Counted from the stretch's first letter, positions 21,811 through 32,621 are shown. The stretch is DNA of 64,000 nt from Tetrapyrgos nigripes (GCA_013368315.1 JAACJM010000027.1:434001-498000), one strand, 5' to 3'. Notes: generated by a model not told the origin, from the sequence alone. Made by a program: numbers and translations.

Positions 21811-24800
21811 CAGTGATGCTGAGGTCCAGTTTGGGTCAGGTCCGACCAAAATTTCCTGGCCCTTGACCTGGACCTTGAGGTGTGGTCCACCTCCTCACTG
21901 GCCCTTGGCCCTGGACCTGTAGGACCTGGGTCAATGGGGTTGGGCTAGGGCCAGACCGGGGCCGACCCTGGACCTCACACAAAAACGCACAAGAAGCTGT
22001 ACATACATAGCTATGTAGCAAGCAAAGAATACAGGCATATTTTTCTACTCATGAGCAGAAGGATCAACTCAGTACACCAACTTTTCAGCCATCCATGTCT
22101 CATTTCTCGCTGACAAGTGGCCATCCTTGTAAGCTCCCTTGAGACACTGCAGTGCCTCAAACATATCATCGGCCTTCCTTCCCCTTCTGGCAACATCTGT
22201 TAAGCCTACACTTGAGAAAGCACATTTGGACTTGGAAGATGATGCTGGAATCGCTAGGTAATTGCAAGCCATGCGTGTGAGAACTGGATGATTCACCTGG
22301 TGTCACTGTATTAAGGAGTTAGAGAACAATGGAAAACAGTCAAATAAAATGAACGTACACCCCACCACTTGTATATCTGGGCAAGTTGACATTTCAGTCA
22401 CATCAGCTGCATTAAACCAAGATGAGAACAGGGGAGAACAATAATTGTATGAGAGACATACCGGCAAGATATTTATCAAGCTTGTCATATTGTGATATGG
22501 AACTGGTGTTTTTGGTATGTGATGCAGCCACGCTCTGCTTTCTCTTCTCTTCAATGAGCTTGTCCATGTATGAATCAGCTATAAGAAACAGTGGAGTCAG
22601 TCAATAGGGAACATGCTCTTACAAATCCCATACCTGCTAAGTATGAACACGAATGTTGTACCTCCTTCGTGGTAGACTCTGCAGGCTTGTCAAGCGAGAC
22701 TTTTGCCTTGTATTTGAGGAACTAGCATTCACATATAAGCATGATTGGAACAAGTAAATGGACGGGTACACACCACTTTGTGCATCAGTCACAAGCCCTT
22801 ATCTATCAACAACTGTTCCCATGCAGCATCCAGAAATGTCAGACGGCGACGTGGATCAAGCACTGAAAGGATGCGATCAATTGAGTGACACTACTAGATA
22901 GATAAAGGGATAGATCATACCATGGCATATAAAATAGACTGGAGTATCTTCAGTGATCTTGCAATACCACTTGTACATGCTGTTGAGACCAGCCTGAATT
23001 GTGGGGGCAATGATCTTGTATGCATCATTGTCCAGGAACTTTTCCCACTCCACTTTGACCTCATGCATGGCAGGAATGACCCATTGTGAGGTAGCAACAT
23101 CCTCCTTGCCCAAGATAGCATTACGAGTCACAGTCACCTGGGCATCATTGAGATACCTGAATATGAATATACAAAGAAGAAGACATACCATAAGCACATC
23201 CCGACACAGCATGACAACTTGCTTGAAGTTGATCCACTCTGTTGACAATGCTTGTTCTACAGCCTCGTCATCATCATCATTGGGTTCCTCTTCCTGGGAC
23301 GTATCAATGTTGTCATCAAAGCCTTCAAAGAGTTCTTCCATTTCATTGGCATGGAGACAACAGCCTATGGCCATGATTGAAGGAATCTGGAGGGCTTGAC
23401 AGAAGTGGCTTGGCATGAGGTGAAACATGTGGTCGATACAACTGTAGGAAAAATAATTGAGTCCATGTATCATACAAAGGTGGATTACTCACTTGGTATG
23501 ACGTTCCTTAGGCTTAAGCACCTTGCCAGATGGGTCCAAAATCTTGCAGGCAATACGGTTTGACTTGTCATTTACTGACACCCTGTCACTGGTGAACCAG
23601 CCCACCTATTGGCTGTGAATATCTCAGTGTGAACGCAAATTTTGCACACTGACTGTATCGACATAGCCATACTCTTGAATTGTATTTGCAAGATGGTTAC
23701 CATTCTCTTCCCCAGTATGATGTCCCTTCTGGCAGTCAAATGTCAAGAGATGGGCGTGAAGAGACCACTCTGAGGGATTGTTGTCTGTGGGCTGGATGAA
23801 ATGTACTGTCAAGCTTTCGAAAGCCTTGCGATGTTTCTTGGACCAGCCATCAAAAGTCATGGAGATCAGCAAGTCAATATTCTAGACATCACATTACATC
23901 TCTAATCAATAGACATTAATAGTCTGGACATGTACCTTGAGTATCTCCTTGTTCCATTGTATCAAGGTCTGATGCTTCTCCTTGATGGCCGTGGTAAGCG
24001 TGGTGCAGTGAGGGATGTCTTTCTCGGTCAGTTTTTGTCACAGATAGAGAAGGACATGACAAAAAGATGGTCAGTCAATCAAGTTTACAGCCTGCAAGTA
24101 TACATGTAACACATGAGATGTCAGAAGTTATTTGAGAAAGACAAACATGTACCTCGTCAGCATCTGCAATTAACTCAATGATGTACTCCAAGAGGCCTTC
24201 ACATGAAAACAACTGAATAGGACTGGGTTGTGCAACTGTAAATGAAGTGATAGTTTGCTGACTAGACCACAGAGCCGAGTCAACATTGCACAGATACACA
24301 AGAGAGCATGTTCACATACCCATCAACATCCACTGCAGAGGATAATTGCTTGGCCTTCTGCTCAACATTGTTCTCTTCGCAGAGTTTGAAATAGTTGTCG
24401 TTATGATGGTGTTCCAAGTCACAACGTCTTGATGTGACATTCCCAGTGTAAAAGGACTGTTTTGTGGAGTGGGTACTTTCACTGTCATAGAGTGTGTCAG
24501 AGAATGACAAGGAAAAGACAGTAGAAGATATGAACTCACAAGCAAAATCTACAGATTGAGCCAGGTGTCATTTTACTGTCTACTAATATTGCGTCTGCCT
24601 GATAACACAAGTGCAAATCCACCATCTCCTTCGCTTTTTGGGTTCTGCATTTTGTCTGTTAACAGGTTAGTATGCATTGGCTATGTACAATAGCAATACA
24701 TGCACCGGCTTGCCCTTGGTTCCAGCTTTTGCTTCCCAATAGCATTTTTCACCTTCCGTCATTTCCACATCTGAGTCACTGTTCTCTATAGTGTCATCCC

Positions 24801-25739
24801 TTTCAACATCATCATCCTCGTCCAACTCTTCATCTTCACCATTGGTAGCAGTCATCTGGAGTAGGGAAGAGGTGGTCAAAGTCAAACAGATACGATGAGA
24901 AGTGGAATGACTTACTTTGGGTCGCTTAGTGACTGGTTTCTCACCATCTGCCAGCTTCCGCTTTTCTTGGGAACCTGCAGCCACACCACTCCTATGTCAA
25001 AAAAAAAAAAAGAGACAGAAAACCATGGCATACCTTTAACAGTTGGTAGATCATCACTTTCAGAGTCATACCAGTCTATGTCCTTGGCATCTTTAAGATT
25101 GCCGGACACATCAACAGCGCATTGATCTACCAAAAATACCAAAAAAAAATACCTTTCAGCAATCAGATCCATAAAGATTGAGTATGGATTTCACATACCA
25201 GCTGCTGCAGATTCCCTCTTTTTAGCAGACTGCATTTGTGTACAAGTTGTACCAGGTTTTAACATAAGTTTTGGATCTACCTTCTCACGTTCAATGTGAG
25301 GGTGAGGGTTGTTGCCACTGGAGCTTGGATTTATTTCAGACTGATCAGCTTCACTTGTCATAGTGACACAGAGAGAGGGAAAAGTGGGGGGTTTTCTGGT
25401 GAAGATAAGTGCCTCTTATGAAGCAAGGACAGAACATGTTGCTGCACTAGAATCAAGAGCATTGAGCACGGCAACGTTGTAAAAGAAGCAAAGAATCCCA
25501 TTCAATATAGATTAATAATATTACATACTACTTATAGCTACACCGACACACAAATCCATGAAGGCCAACCAGGTTTGGACCCAGTCAGCCTGGGTCCACA
25601 CATTTTCAGAAGTACTGACCCCTGAACTGACCCTGGAGATCTGGGTCAGGTCGTACATAGCCACTGGACCTGGACCTTAGGTCAGGTCTGGGTCAGGTCA
25701 GGGGCCAATGGGGCCATGGCCCGAACCCCGGCAACACTG
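21811..25739. mobile_element. hAT DNA transposon, 3.93 kb, perfect 8-bp target duplication ACACAGCC
   Basis: The left end begins CAGTGATGCTGAGGTC; the reverse complement of the right end begins CAGTGTTGCCGGGGTTC, a typical hAT TIR (CAGTG..). ACACAGCC occurs directly on both sides (21803-21810 and 25740-25747). Both subterminal regions are rich in GACCTGGACCT and GGGTCAGGTC words (21,820-21,970 and 25,570-25,720), probably transposase-binding repeats. It encodes one transposase on the minus strand. Confidence 0.9.
22069..25361 (-). pseudogene. hAT transposase, multi-exon, with two in-frame TGA codons
   Basis: Starts at ATG 25361 (MTSEADQSEINPSS..) and ends with TGA at 22069. In order: an acidic/basic N-terminal part with KRKLADGEKPVTKRPK (possible nuclear signal), a BED-type zinc finger spread over exons (CRFC.. 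near 24550; H-H near 24420), a conserved QLFSCEGLLEYIIELI block, the RNase-H-like core (MTFDGWSKKHR near 23845 containing the likely catalytic Asp), an acidic insertion (EEEPNDDDDEAVEQ), and the C-terminal hAT dimerisation region (HPVLTRMACNYLAIPASS.., RNETWMAEKLV). Many short introns have clean borders. Two TGA codons at 24073-24071 and 24040-24038 interrupt the exon encoding AVNLID..KLTEKDIPH, so this copy is unlikely to make full-length protein. Confidence 0.75.
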
Positions 25740-25962
25740 ACACAGCCTCTTTCCTTTCCAAAGAGAGAGACAACAACAACAACTTGAATGATAACGTTCC
25801 CCAATCAATTTCTTTACTCTCCCTCGTCACTGGTTAGCTACTCAGGGGCTTCCAGCCAAATCATAATCATATTGTCTTCGCCCATTGAGTCAAACAGCAA
25901 ACTCGACTTTGGGTAACTCAAACTCAAGGCATCTATCATTCCATCCACAACAACAACTGAGT

Positions 25963-26580
25963 ATGATGCTGGAGGAGGGACTCACAACACTGATGCTCTT
26001 CATCTTTTATTCCATTCTGTGAGTACCACATACTTATTCAATTTTCATTATGGCTGGCAGTGGCATATTCTTGAGACCGAGACCAAGTATGATCTATATT
26101 CAAACTTCAACTCGAAGCTCAATTTACTCTTTTCGTCACTTTGTTTTTGGTACATCCCCACTCACATCGCTGGCAGATTTCATCAAAAACACCACTCAAA
26201 AGCACAGTTCACCCTTCTTGCGGTAGTGGCCTTCATGCTAATGCTTACAATTGCATATGTTGGTCTCAATCTTTCCTACATTCTCGTTCAACTTCCGTTG
26301 GCTGGCTTCAATGTTACTGAAAGCTCTGCCTCGTATATTCAACAAAAATTGGATGGAATAAACCACGTGTTCACAATGATTTAGAGAATAGATGTTGGTA
26401 CTTCTATACCTTTCCTCACAAAATTGAGCTTATGTTATAGGCTACTACAATTAAAATCTTCAATAGTACGTCATTGAGGATGGAATCGTAGTTTGGCGAG
26501 TCTGGATCCTGTTTCCTCAAAACACGCCTGCAAAGTGTGTTCTTATCCTCTGCATTTGTGCATCAGTGGGTGAGTACCTC
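25963..26580 (+). pseudogene. Truncated seven-helix membrane protein gene
   Basis: Begins MMLEEGLTTLMLFIFYSIL, intron GTGAGT..GGCAG, then continues with a hydrophobic helix (FTLLAVVAFMLMLTIAYVGLNL) and ends with YVIEDGIVVWRVWILFPQN.., CVLILCICASV. The D-x-I-V-V-W-R-x-W motif is typical of a large mushroom-specific family of seven-helix proteins. A TAG after N-H-V-F-T-M-I and missing downstream helices show that this is a fragment. It lies just outside the right end of the hAT element, beyond the remaining secreted-family sequence. Confidence 0.5.
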
Positions 26581-27138
26581 CAGATTATTTACTTCAAAGA
26601 GTCAACAAAAATTTGCCAAATATTCACACACTTACTTCCACTCATTTTTTTGGGTGTGCCAGTCAGGCAGATAGTCAGGCGGAGTGATCTACCAGTGAAT
26701 AGATGATACTTCTTTCTGATATAGGTTGAGGACCAGAGATTGCCCTAGTCAGTTCAATTTTTGTCTGTGTATTACAGGAGAGCAACTTGTCAGCCTGACT
26801 CCATATGTACTTGTACTGGAAGAGCTTCAGACTCAAGTAGCTGTGCAGTAGTAATGAAGGAGATGTGGGCCACCACTACGTGTAGCAAAGACCAGGCCCA
26901 AAGGAAAAGGCTGGGAGTGAGTGGCGAGCACAAAATGGAGCAGAAAATTAGTAAGTAATAGGGACTAAGATGCTGACAATTACTGAAACACGATTCGGAA
27001 TTCAGAAGATAACTGAGCCGGGAGACGATTTCAGCATAGCCACACAGCAAAATGTAGTCTCATGAAACCAGACTGACGATACCAGTGTTCTCCTTACAAC
27101 TTAAGGCCTTAAGGATTTTAAGCCTTCACACCCTTAAA
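26581..27138. other. No gene; dispersed repeat around 26.83-26.95 kb
   Basis: Non-coding 3' flank of the GST gene. The stretch near 26,850 (ATGAAGGAGATGTGGGCCAC) recurs near 63,392 with flanking similarity (..AAGGCCCAA..), so a dispersed repeat is present, perhaps an exon of a decayed transposon ORF (MKEMWAT..). Confidence 0.4.
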
Positions 27139-29335
27139 CTAAAGCCTTAAAACTTTCGAGTTCAAATTATTCAAAAGGCAGCTGTATTGGTCGAGGTCTT
27201 CCAACATCTTTCCCCATCTCCCTTCTCCCCAACATGTTGAAATATCTTTCCACTCCTCACTGCTCTCTCCCCAAAGCCCTCTGGCCCACCTCAAGAACCC
27301 AGCCAGCACAAAATCCCCAAAGGTTGGCCTGTCCCCCATGATGAACTTATTCTCCTTCCCAATCCAATTCCCAATCCCCTCAAACGCCTTCTCCAAATTC
27401 TTCCACTGGACATCCTTCTCATCCTGCGTCTTCGGATAAAGATCTTTCAGCGTAACCCCCGGACCCCATTCAGCTCCTCTAACTCGTCTAAAATATGCCT
27501 CGCTCTTTTCAGTAATAAACTTTGATGCTGAGAAATCTATCCCCAATTTGACCAGCGGAAGCATCTTCGGAAAGAGGCCTTCGACGAATGCAGCTTGTAG
27601 GCCTTTAGTGCCTGCAGGGAGTACAACAGGAGTTTCTGGGTAGGCTTTATCCAGATATTTGGCAATTCGGAAAGAATCTGAACCGACTGTTCCAGTAGTA
27701 GGATCGATGATGGAAGGGAGGGTGTATTTGGGTGTACCGTCAGGTTTGGTGGTAGATGGAGGGATACCTGCTTCTTTGCAGACGGCTTCGACGTCCTGGT
27801 ATTCGATATAAATGGTGGTATAGGCGAGGCCTTTGTAGTTCAAGCAGTATCTATATTAAGAAAGGATCAATGATAATCAGCTGCTGGAAATAAAATGCTG
27901 TGTGAAGGGTGTCTGCACAGGGTGTCTGCAGATTTACCTATACTGGTCTCCAACCAACTATGTTAAATTACTGTATAGGACTATATGTACCATACCATAT
28001 ATATATGTGACCTACAAGATGTTTTTAAAGTTGTATATTAGCTGTACACAGAGTGTAATGATCTTCAAAAAAAGGAGTATAAGCACAGCCACAAATTCTT
28101 TCCTGAAACATTCTTACAGATTTTCTCTGTTCAAGATACCAGGAGAGTATCTCTGCATTCTCATGAGTGTATATCAGTGTGAATATGTAAAGTAAGGACA
28201 CTCAAAATGTCTCATAATGCTTTGAGATGCTCGCTAACTGCATTTCAGTACTCATCTTTGAATATCCTATTATATCAAACAATTGGTAGTATCTGGCTCA
28301 TGTCTGAGCATGTTTCTACAAGATAATACATTGTAATAGCTTCAAGATAATTTGTACTCATTTGTAATTTCTGGGAAGGGTGTCTGCAGGGTGTCTGCAC
28401 ATGCACAGCCATGCATGTGCAGACACCCTACAGACACCCTAAGAAAGCAAAATGGGAGTGTCAGGTACAAGAGTTCTGCATAGAATTGGACATGGATGGA
28501 TTTGATTCAAAAATTAACTAGCAATAGACAATTTCTGTAAAGAGACTATTTTCTTTCCCTGCATGTTTTCTTATTCTGTTTTCCATCCTCTGTCTCTTCA
28601 CTTCTCTTTTCTGCATGAAGTCTGTGCTTAGACCCAGCTGATTGCTGTGGCTGGCGAGTTTCTGCTGGATTAGTAGTGATTTCCTCCTTTAGAAGCCTAG
28701 CTTCCTGAACAGCCATGGTTGACCTGTTTAAGCCTTTCTCTTTGGTAAATGGCTTTGGCCTGGGTCTGGGAGGCATATTCTTCTCCTTCTCTACTTGCTT
28801 CACCATTCTTTCCACTTCCATCTTTTCCTGTATACCCTTGCAAAGGTCACTCCTAAAAACTAGTCAGAAGAAAACTTGAATAATCTAAAAGTATCACTGC
28901 ACCTCAAGGTCAGATTCTGTGGCATGTTTGAGATCAGGTGCATGTTTCTCTGGACCATCATAAGGCCACCACAAATCCTCAGGAGGACCAGCATCCAGGC
29001 CCCATTTTTCCCTTCCTGCTTTTCCAGTTCTTGTTGCTTCTAATAGATCATATGTCCAAGACTTATGTACGTGCATGAACAGCCATCATTCCTATTATTC
29101 ATAGTATGTAGTAGAACTTAACAAAAACAATGGTTTCAACAATAAATGAGTTAGTGATGATAATTGGGATGTCTGCAGGGTGTCTACGGGGTGTCTGCAG
29201 ATTTCTCATACCCGGTTGGAGACAATAACGTTGTACTTACCTCGCTTTCCAGGTGTTGGGATTACATGGACGGGTTTTGGGATCTCTGTTGATGAAGTCA
29301 TAGAAGACGATAGGCTTTGACTGGGTTACTGCCAT
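27139..29335 (-). CDS. Glutathione S-transferase, fungal-specific FuA-like class (2 exons, 268 aa)
   Basis: Exon 1 (29335..29241) encodes MAVTQSKPIVFYDF.. up to NPNTWKA and ends in AG; exon 2 (27850..27139) begins A-TAC-TGC-TTG, so the split Arg codon gives W-K-A-R-Y-C-L-N-Y-K-G-L. P-N-T-W-K-x-R-Y-x-L-N-Y-K is the thioredoxin-fold start of wood-decay fungal GSTs (class FuA), which conjugate glutathione or bind plant phenolics. The strand-turn region is T-L-P-S-I-I-D, followed by G-S-D-S-F-R-I-A-K-Y-L-D, matching the glutathione gamma-Glu site. The C-terminal helical domain includes F-I-M-G-D-R-P-T-F-G-D-F. Length and ends fit the family and no stop is seen, so it is probably functional. The single intron is 1390 nt because repeats have inserted in it. 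Confidence 0.85.
27905..29207. mobile_element. Nested repeat elements inside the GST intron (GGGTGTCTGCAG units)
   Basis: Nine copies of GGGTGTCTGCA-like words lie at three places: 27,907-27,935 (direct), 28,377-28,441 (a near-perfect hairpin with arms carrying the word twice each), and 29,166-29,205 (direct). The pair at 29,205 and 28,413 face each other, consistent with TIRs of a ~0.8-kb element; the remaining copies suggest a second element beside it. It contains an open frame at 28,546-29,076 (minus). I cannot assign a superfamily, and no clear target duplication is visible. Confidence 0.55.
28546..29076 (-). CDS. Hypothetical ORF of the intronic element (2 exons)
   Basis: Starts MHVHKSWTYDLLEATRTGKAG at 29076 and runs to GACCTTGAG at about 28909, then an intron (GTGCAG..TTTTTAG) and a second exon at about 28850-28546 rich in Lys, Arg and Glu (KQVEKEKNMPPRPRPKPFTK.., ..NKKTCRERK). 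W-W-P-Y-D-G-P-E-K near the first exon end may be a domain signature but I do not recognise it. The very basic C-terminus suggests nucleic-acid binding; this is inference. Confidence 0.35.
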
Positions 29336-29480
29336 CTGATCCTTGGGTCTTTTCCAAGTCTTTTCGAGTACAAATTTGACTTGATGTTGATTCTGAGCAG
29401 ACGACTGAGCTTATATACCTCTGTACACTGGATCCTAGACTCAAAGAAGGACTCCGCATACGCGTATCAGGTCGGCACCT

Positions 29481-29957
29481 TTACGAGTATGTGAGTATGT
29501 CTTCCCTGAGCTTTGCCTGAGTCATCCTAGGTCTCCGTATCCATGAGTTCATTTGTAATGATATTGGGTTTGTAAGATTCTTCCTGCACTGGAAGAACGT
29601 CTTGTCATCCTTGACATTATTGATGTTTCCGCAGCTCGCGCTCGCAGTTGATCTGCCACCAATCTGCAATAGAGACGACGAAATTATGTATTTGATTAGT
29701 GGCCATGGCGGATAATTGGCGGATAAGATGATTATCAAGGATCTTCCTACCGTGGATGAATTACTGGAGGACGTTTCCCCTCGGCACCTCACGCCATCAG
29801 TGCACATAGTCTGAGTAATCGTCAACTTCGAGCCTCGAGACACGGTTTCAGTTGGATGGTTCAGTACCTTCTGCGATACTGCGTAGATAGTTATATATCC
29901 ATTCAGGCATATGCATCTAGATGGTTGTGTGGTTGTGATTTGAAGGCAAGTTGCCAT
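29481..29957 (-). CDS. Hypothetical protein, Thr/Ser/Cys-rich (2 exons)
   Basis: Exon 1 (29957 to about 29752) ends ..SSSNSST; intron GTAGGA..TTGCAG (about 29751-29675); exon 2 reads IGGRSTASASCGNINNVKDD.. to TAA at 29481. The product is ~130 residues with seven cysteines and many Thr-Ile-Thr repeats (KLTITQTMC), like fragments of secreted wall proteins, but the N-terminus is not a signal peptide. The first exon may therefore lie further upstream. It is in the same orientation as the GST gene 146 bp downstream. Function unknown. Confidence 0.35.
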   Translation of the reverse strand: MATCLQITTTQPSRCICLNGYITIYAVSQKVLNHPTETVSRGSKLTITQTMCTDGVRCRGETSSSNSSTVGRSLIIILSANYPPWPLIKYIISSSLLQIGGRSTASASCGNINNVKDDKTFFQCRKNLTNPISLQMNSWIRRPRMTQAKLREDILTYS

Positions 29958-30107
29958 GATTCATGAACCAAACCATAGAAGAACGGCACGGGATCACATG
30001 CATCGCATGTTCATCGCGTCGCGTCCAGATTTCTCGCAGAGACAGTACCCGCGTTTATTCATTCATTGATTGCCGAACCTTTAGGTTTGGCTCCTTACAA
30101 GAATCTC

Positions 30108-30511
30108 AGGACCCTGGATAATAGGTGATGATGCCGGCCTAAAAATTTGGCATTTTGACCAGATCGTGTCCGAACCATTTTGGAGGCCGTTCACGAAAAA
30201 CTTGTCCAAACCTGGGACTGGCCTCCTCCAGGCCCAATTTGTCCAAACTGGGGTACCTGCTTCTAAAAAATCGAAAAAAGTTCCAGAAAAATTTCCTCAA
30301 AGACTTATTAAGGGAAACAATGGGAACCAGACAAAACCTTCAGCCTCAGAAATAGCCATATACAGAATAAGGTCAGTGGAGTAGGAATCAGGAACGTTGC
30401 AGGTGAGAATTCAGGCCCATTGTGTCCAAACCCAGGTCAGCATTTTGACTCTTTGAGCCCACTTTTTGTCTAAATTGTAATCCGAGATTGTCACCTATTA
30501 TCCAGGGTCCT
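30108..30511. mobile_element. 404-bp MITE with perfect TIR and 8-bp target duplication AGAATCTC
   Basis: Left end AGGACCCTGGATAATAGGTG is repeated exactly in reverse complement at 30,491-30,511. AGAATCTC flanks both ends (30100-30107 and 30512-30519). There is no meaningful coding capacity; TTTGGCATTTTGACCAG and GTCAGCATTTTGACTC words lie inside each end. The 8-bp duplication fits hAT- or KDZ-type mobilisation. The autonomous partner is not in this window: the hAT at 21.8 kb has different ends. Confidence 0.9.
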
Positions 30512-30519
30512 AGAATCTC

Positions 30520-31120
30520 TCCAGCAATGTTTTTCCAGACCATTCCCACAACGCATGATGCAGACGTGCCAGCATACACTCCAGCTCATACTCCTTCCCT
30601 CTTCACCTCACTGTCTGTTTTAGTGTTGCACCAGCTCGACTCTGGCTCACTCCGGCTCGGCTCCCAACGACTCAGACTCATCACATTGATGACTCGGCTC
30701 TAGAGCCGCAAAAAAGTGCACTGAGTCGACTCGAGCCGCTGTGAGCTGACAGCTTCTTGTCTAATACAGTTTGTAATACATTCCTAAAATACAATCGTAC
30801 AAGTTAGCAAAACAGACTGAGACGGCACACTAGAGAAGAAAACTGACAGCAAAAAAGAGAGATGAGGGCGATAGATATTGCAAGACATAGAGAGAGAATT
30901 AAACAGGTCTGAGACCAGGGAGAGGGAGGGCGTTCGCGAGTGGTGGTGGTAAAAGAACAATCAAGGAACGAGCAAATAAACAAAACACGGGGAGGCTTTC
31001 GGAAGGCCGACTGAAGCCCCATTACATAGGACGTCACGTGTGGGCGAAAAGTCAAAACCTGCTCGACGCTTAGACGGAGTGGAGTGGAGCCGTGTGCTGC
31101 TACTTACCTGTCCAACCTCT
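30520..31120. other. No gene recognised; CGGCTC/GAGCCG-rich repeat
   Basis: Between 30,630 and 30,745 there are several CGGCTC and GAGCCG words around a GGCTCTAGAGCC palindrome (30,696), suggesting a small palindromic repeat. The rest is non-coding. Confidence 0.3.
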
Positions 31121-31726
31121 ACCATGGTCACAGCCTGGAACTCACTCTCCTCAACTACTTATGATTCCACTTCTGGAGCTTTGCTGCATATCCCTCCTAC
31201 TAACGTGTGTACCATCTTTTTCTCTCTCTCTTGCAGTTTACTCTGACGCATTCCTTTGCTTCAGGTCCCTCCTCAGCTGTATCTCCATCTCCTGTCTCAG
31301 TAGCTCAGGTTGCTAGCTCAGGTATATATGCTTCACTATCTTCCTTTGCTAATTTCTACATTTGTAGGGCCTCAATGTGACCCTGTTCCTCATGTGTCTA
31401 TGAATACTGAATCTATGAATATGAATTTTGTGAATATGAACTCTGCTAGTGTTCCCTTAAGGGAATCGTTGCGTTCTTGGAAACCCGCCGTTTGCTGTGT
31501 GGCTATGCTGAAATCCAGGAAAGTGGACAGAAGATGGTTACGAGGCCCTTTTAAGGGACTCGTTCTTATCGACATTCCAGCGCGTGGCCTCCTATTCAGT
31601 CGAAAAAGTCCGGTCATGCCGCTATGCCGTTTCTTCACAGATTTTGGGCCTCGTTATACACTCGTTATCGTGCCACGCGCAGCAATAGCCCACATTTCCC
31701 TCGTGAACTGTTGCCTTTGCGTTTAA
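31121..31726 (+). CDS. Hypothetical Ser/Thr-rich protein whose last exon runs into a repeat
   Basis: Three exons splice in frame: MVTAWNSLSSTTYDSTSG.. to about 31201, intron GTGTGT..TTGCAG, FTLTHSFASGPSSAVS.. to about 31320, intron GTATAT..TTTGTAG, then PQCDPVPHVSMNTESMNMNF... From about 31,530 the frame passes through the GAGGCCCTTTTAAGGGACTC repeat and terminates at 31,726, so the original C-terminus has probably been replaced by the insertion. No domain is recognised. The Ser/Thr/Met-rich N-terminus resembles the first exons of some mushroom retroelement or hypothetical proteins. Low confidence in function, moderate in the splice structure. Confidence 0.35.
31530..31700. repeat. Dispersed hairpin repeat (copy B)
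   Basis: ACGAGGCCCTTTTAAGGGACTCGTTCTTATCG is a longer form of the hairpins at 5,113 and 47,665 (split here only to name it). The flanking similarity to those copies is weaker. Confidence 0.4.
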
Positions 31727-31984
31727 TCCTTTTTTCCCTTCAAGTCATCCCCGGTCTTTGATGCAAGTATGATCTTCGATTGTTAGACAAGTTAGAGGCT
31801 TTGAGGAAGATTACTTATTGGGAGGCTAATCAGGCCCAGGTCTGGCTAAAGATAGCGAATCCGAATCGGCACCCTGAAGTCGTGCGCCCTGGTACGGGAT
31901 GTTGCTGATCCATTCTTTTCTATGCTCTCGCTTGATGGTTATCGTACTTCCAAGTATTTCAAGACAATAGACGGACTGAAGCCT

Positions 31985-32175
31985 TAGAAGCCTTTCTTCT
32001 TTAATCGCACTGAAACTGGCAGATAGAATTAAGCTGAAGTTCCTCCAGGAATTGCTGTCAAATGGCCACGGTGCGACATTAACCACGATTACCAAATTGG
32101 GTAATGATGACGAATGAATCTGCTGCGATTTTGGAATCTGGATTGTTCTGGTACTTACAAACTCACACAGACTTG
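31985..32175 (-). pseudogene. Secreted-family remnant (copy 5)
   Basis: The reverse strand at 32,150-32,085 reads ..QNNPDSK..AADSFVIITQF.., close to QTNPDSADSYVTITQF of copy 1, and 32,010-32,060 continues the similarity weakly. Frameshifts on both sides leave no gene. Confidence 0.45.
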
Positions 32176-32621
32176 AAGTAAACGACGAAAAAAATACTTC
32201 TGAGTATTTAACGGAAAGGCGGAACCCATACGGCAAGGACCGGCGCCTACCACAAGCCATCCATCGGTAGTCTCTCCAAGACAGACACCCTGGCGATCTA
32301 CTAAAGTAGAATCCATCGGATCATCTGGCTATCCATCGGATACCATCTACCGGATGCTACCATCCGAGCGGATTGTATCCGAATCCGGTAGGAGCAAAAT
32401 GGGCCGATGCCTTGCTTAGGTCTCACGATTATCTTTATCCCTTAGCCCGCTAAAGACTCGCGCTGAAGGCGCAGCAATTGGAGGAATCACTGTAATGGGT
32501 GATTCAAGTCGCGGCTTGCATATCCGATTATAAAGCGAATTTGACTCACCAGAAATCGGACTTTGGATGAAGATTTAAAGGAAGGATTGGCCTCTAGTCA
32601 TGCCCTTCCAACCCAACAAGG

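Larger units (their letters stand above)
21565..25960. pseudogene. Secreted-family copy 4, split by the hAT element
   Basis: 21,575-21,610 (reverse strand YYFLRASAW..) and the pyrimidine tract at 21,680-21,725 match the promoter and signal exon of the secreted-protein family at 2.2, 4.5 and 7.5 kb. The family similarity stops at 21,802 and resumes at 25,740 (TCTTTCCTTTCC.., later GAGTCAAACAGCAAACTCGACTTTGGG, and CATCTATCATTCCATCCA, which matches 2,759-2,776). The frame downstream of the signal exon is not open for long. The hAT insertion at 21,811 separates the two halves. Confidence 0.55.

Noticed and set aside
28377..28441. CRISPR-like spaced repeats
   Set aside because: The repeats are inverted hairpin arms without spacers, and the genome is eukaryotic.
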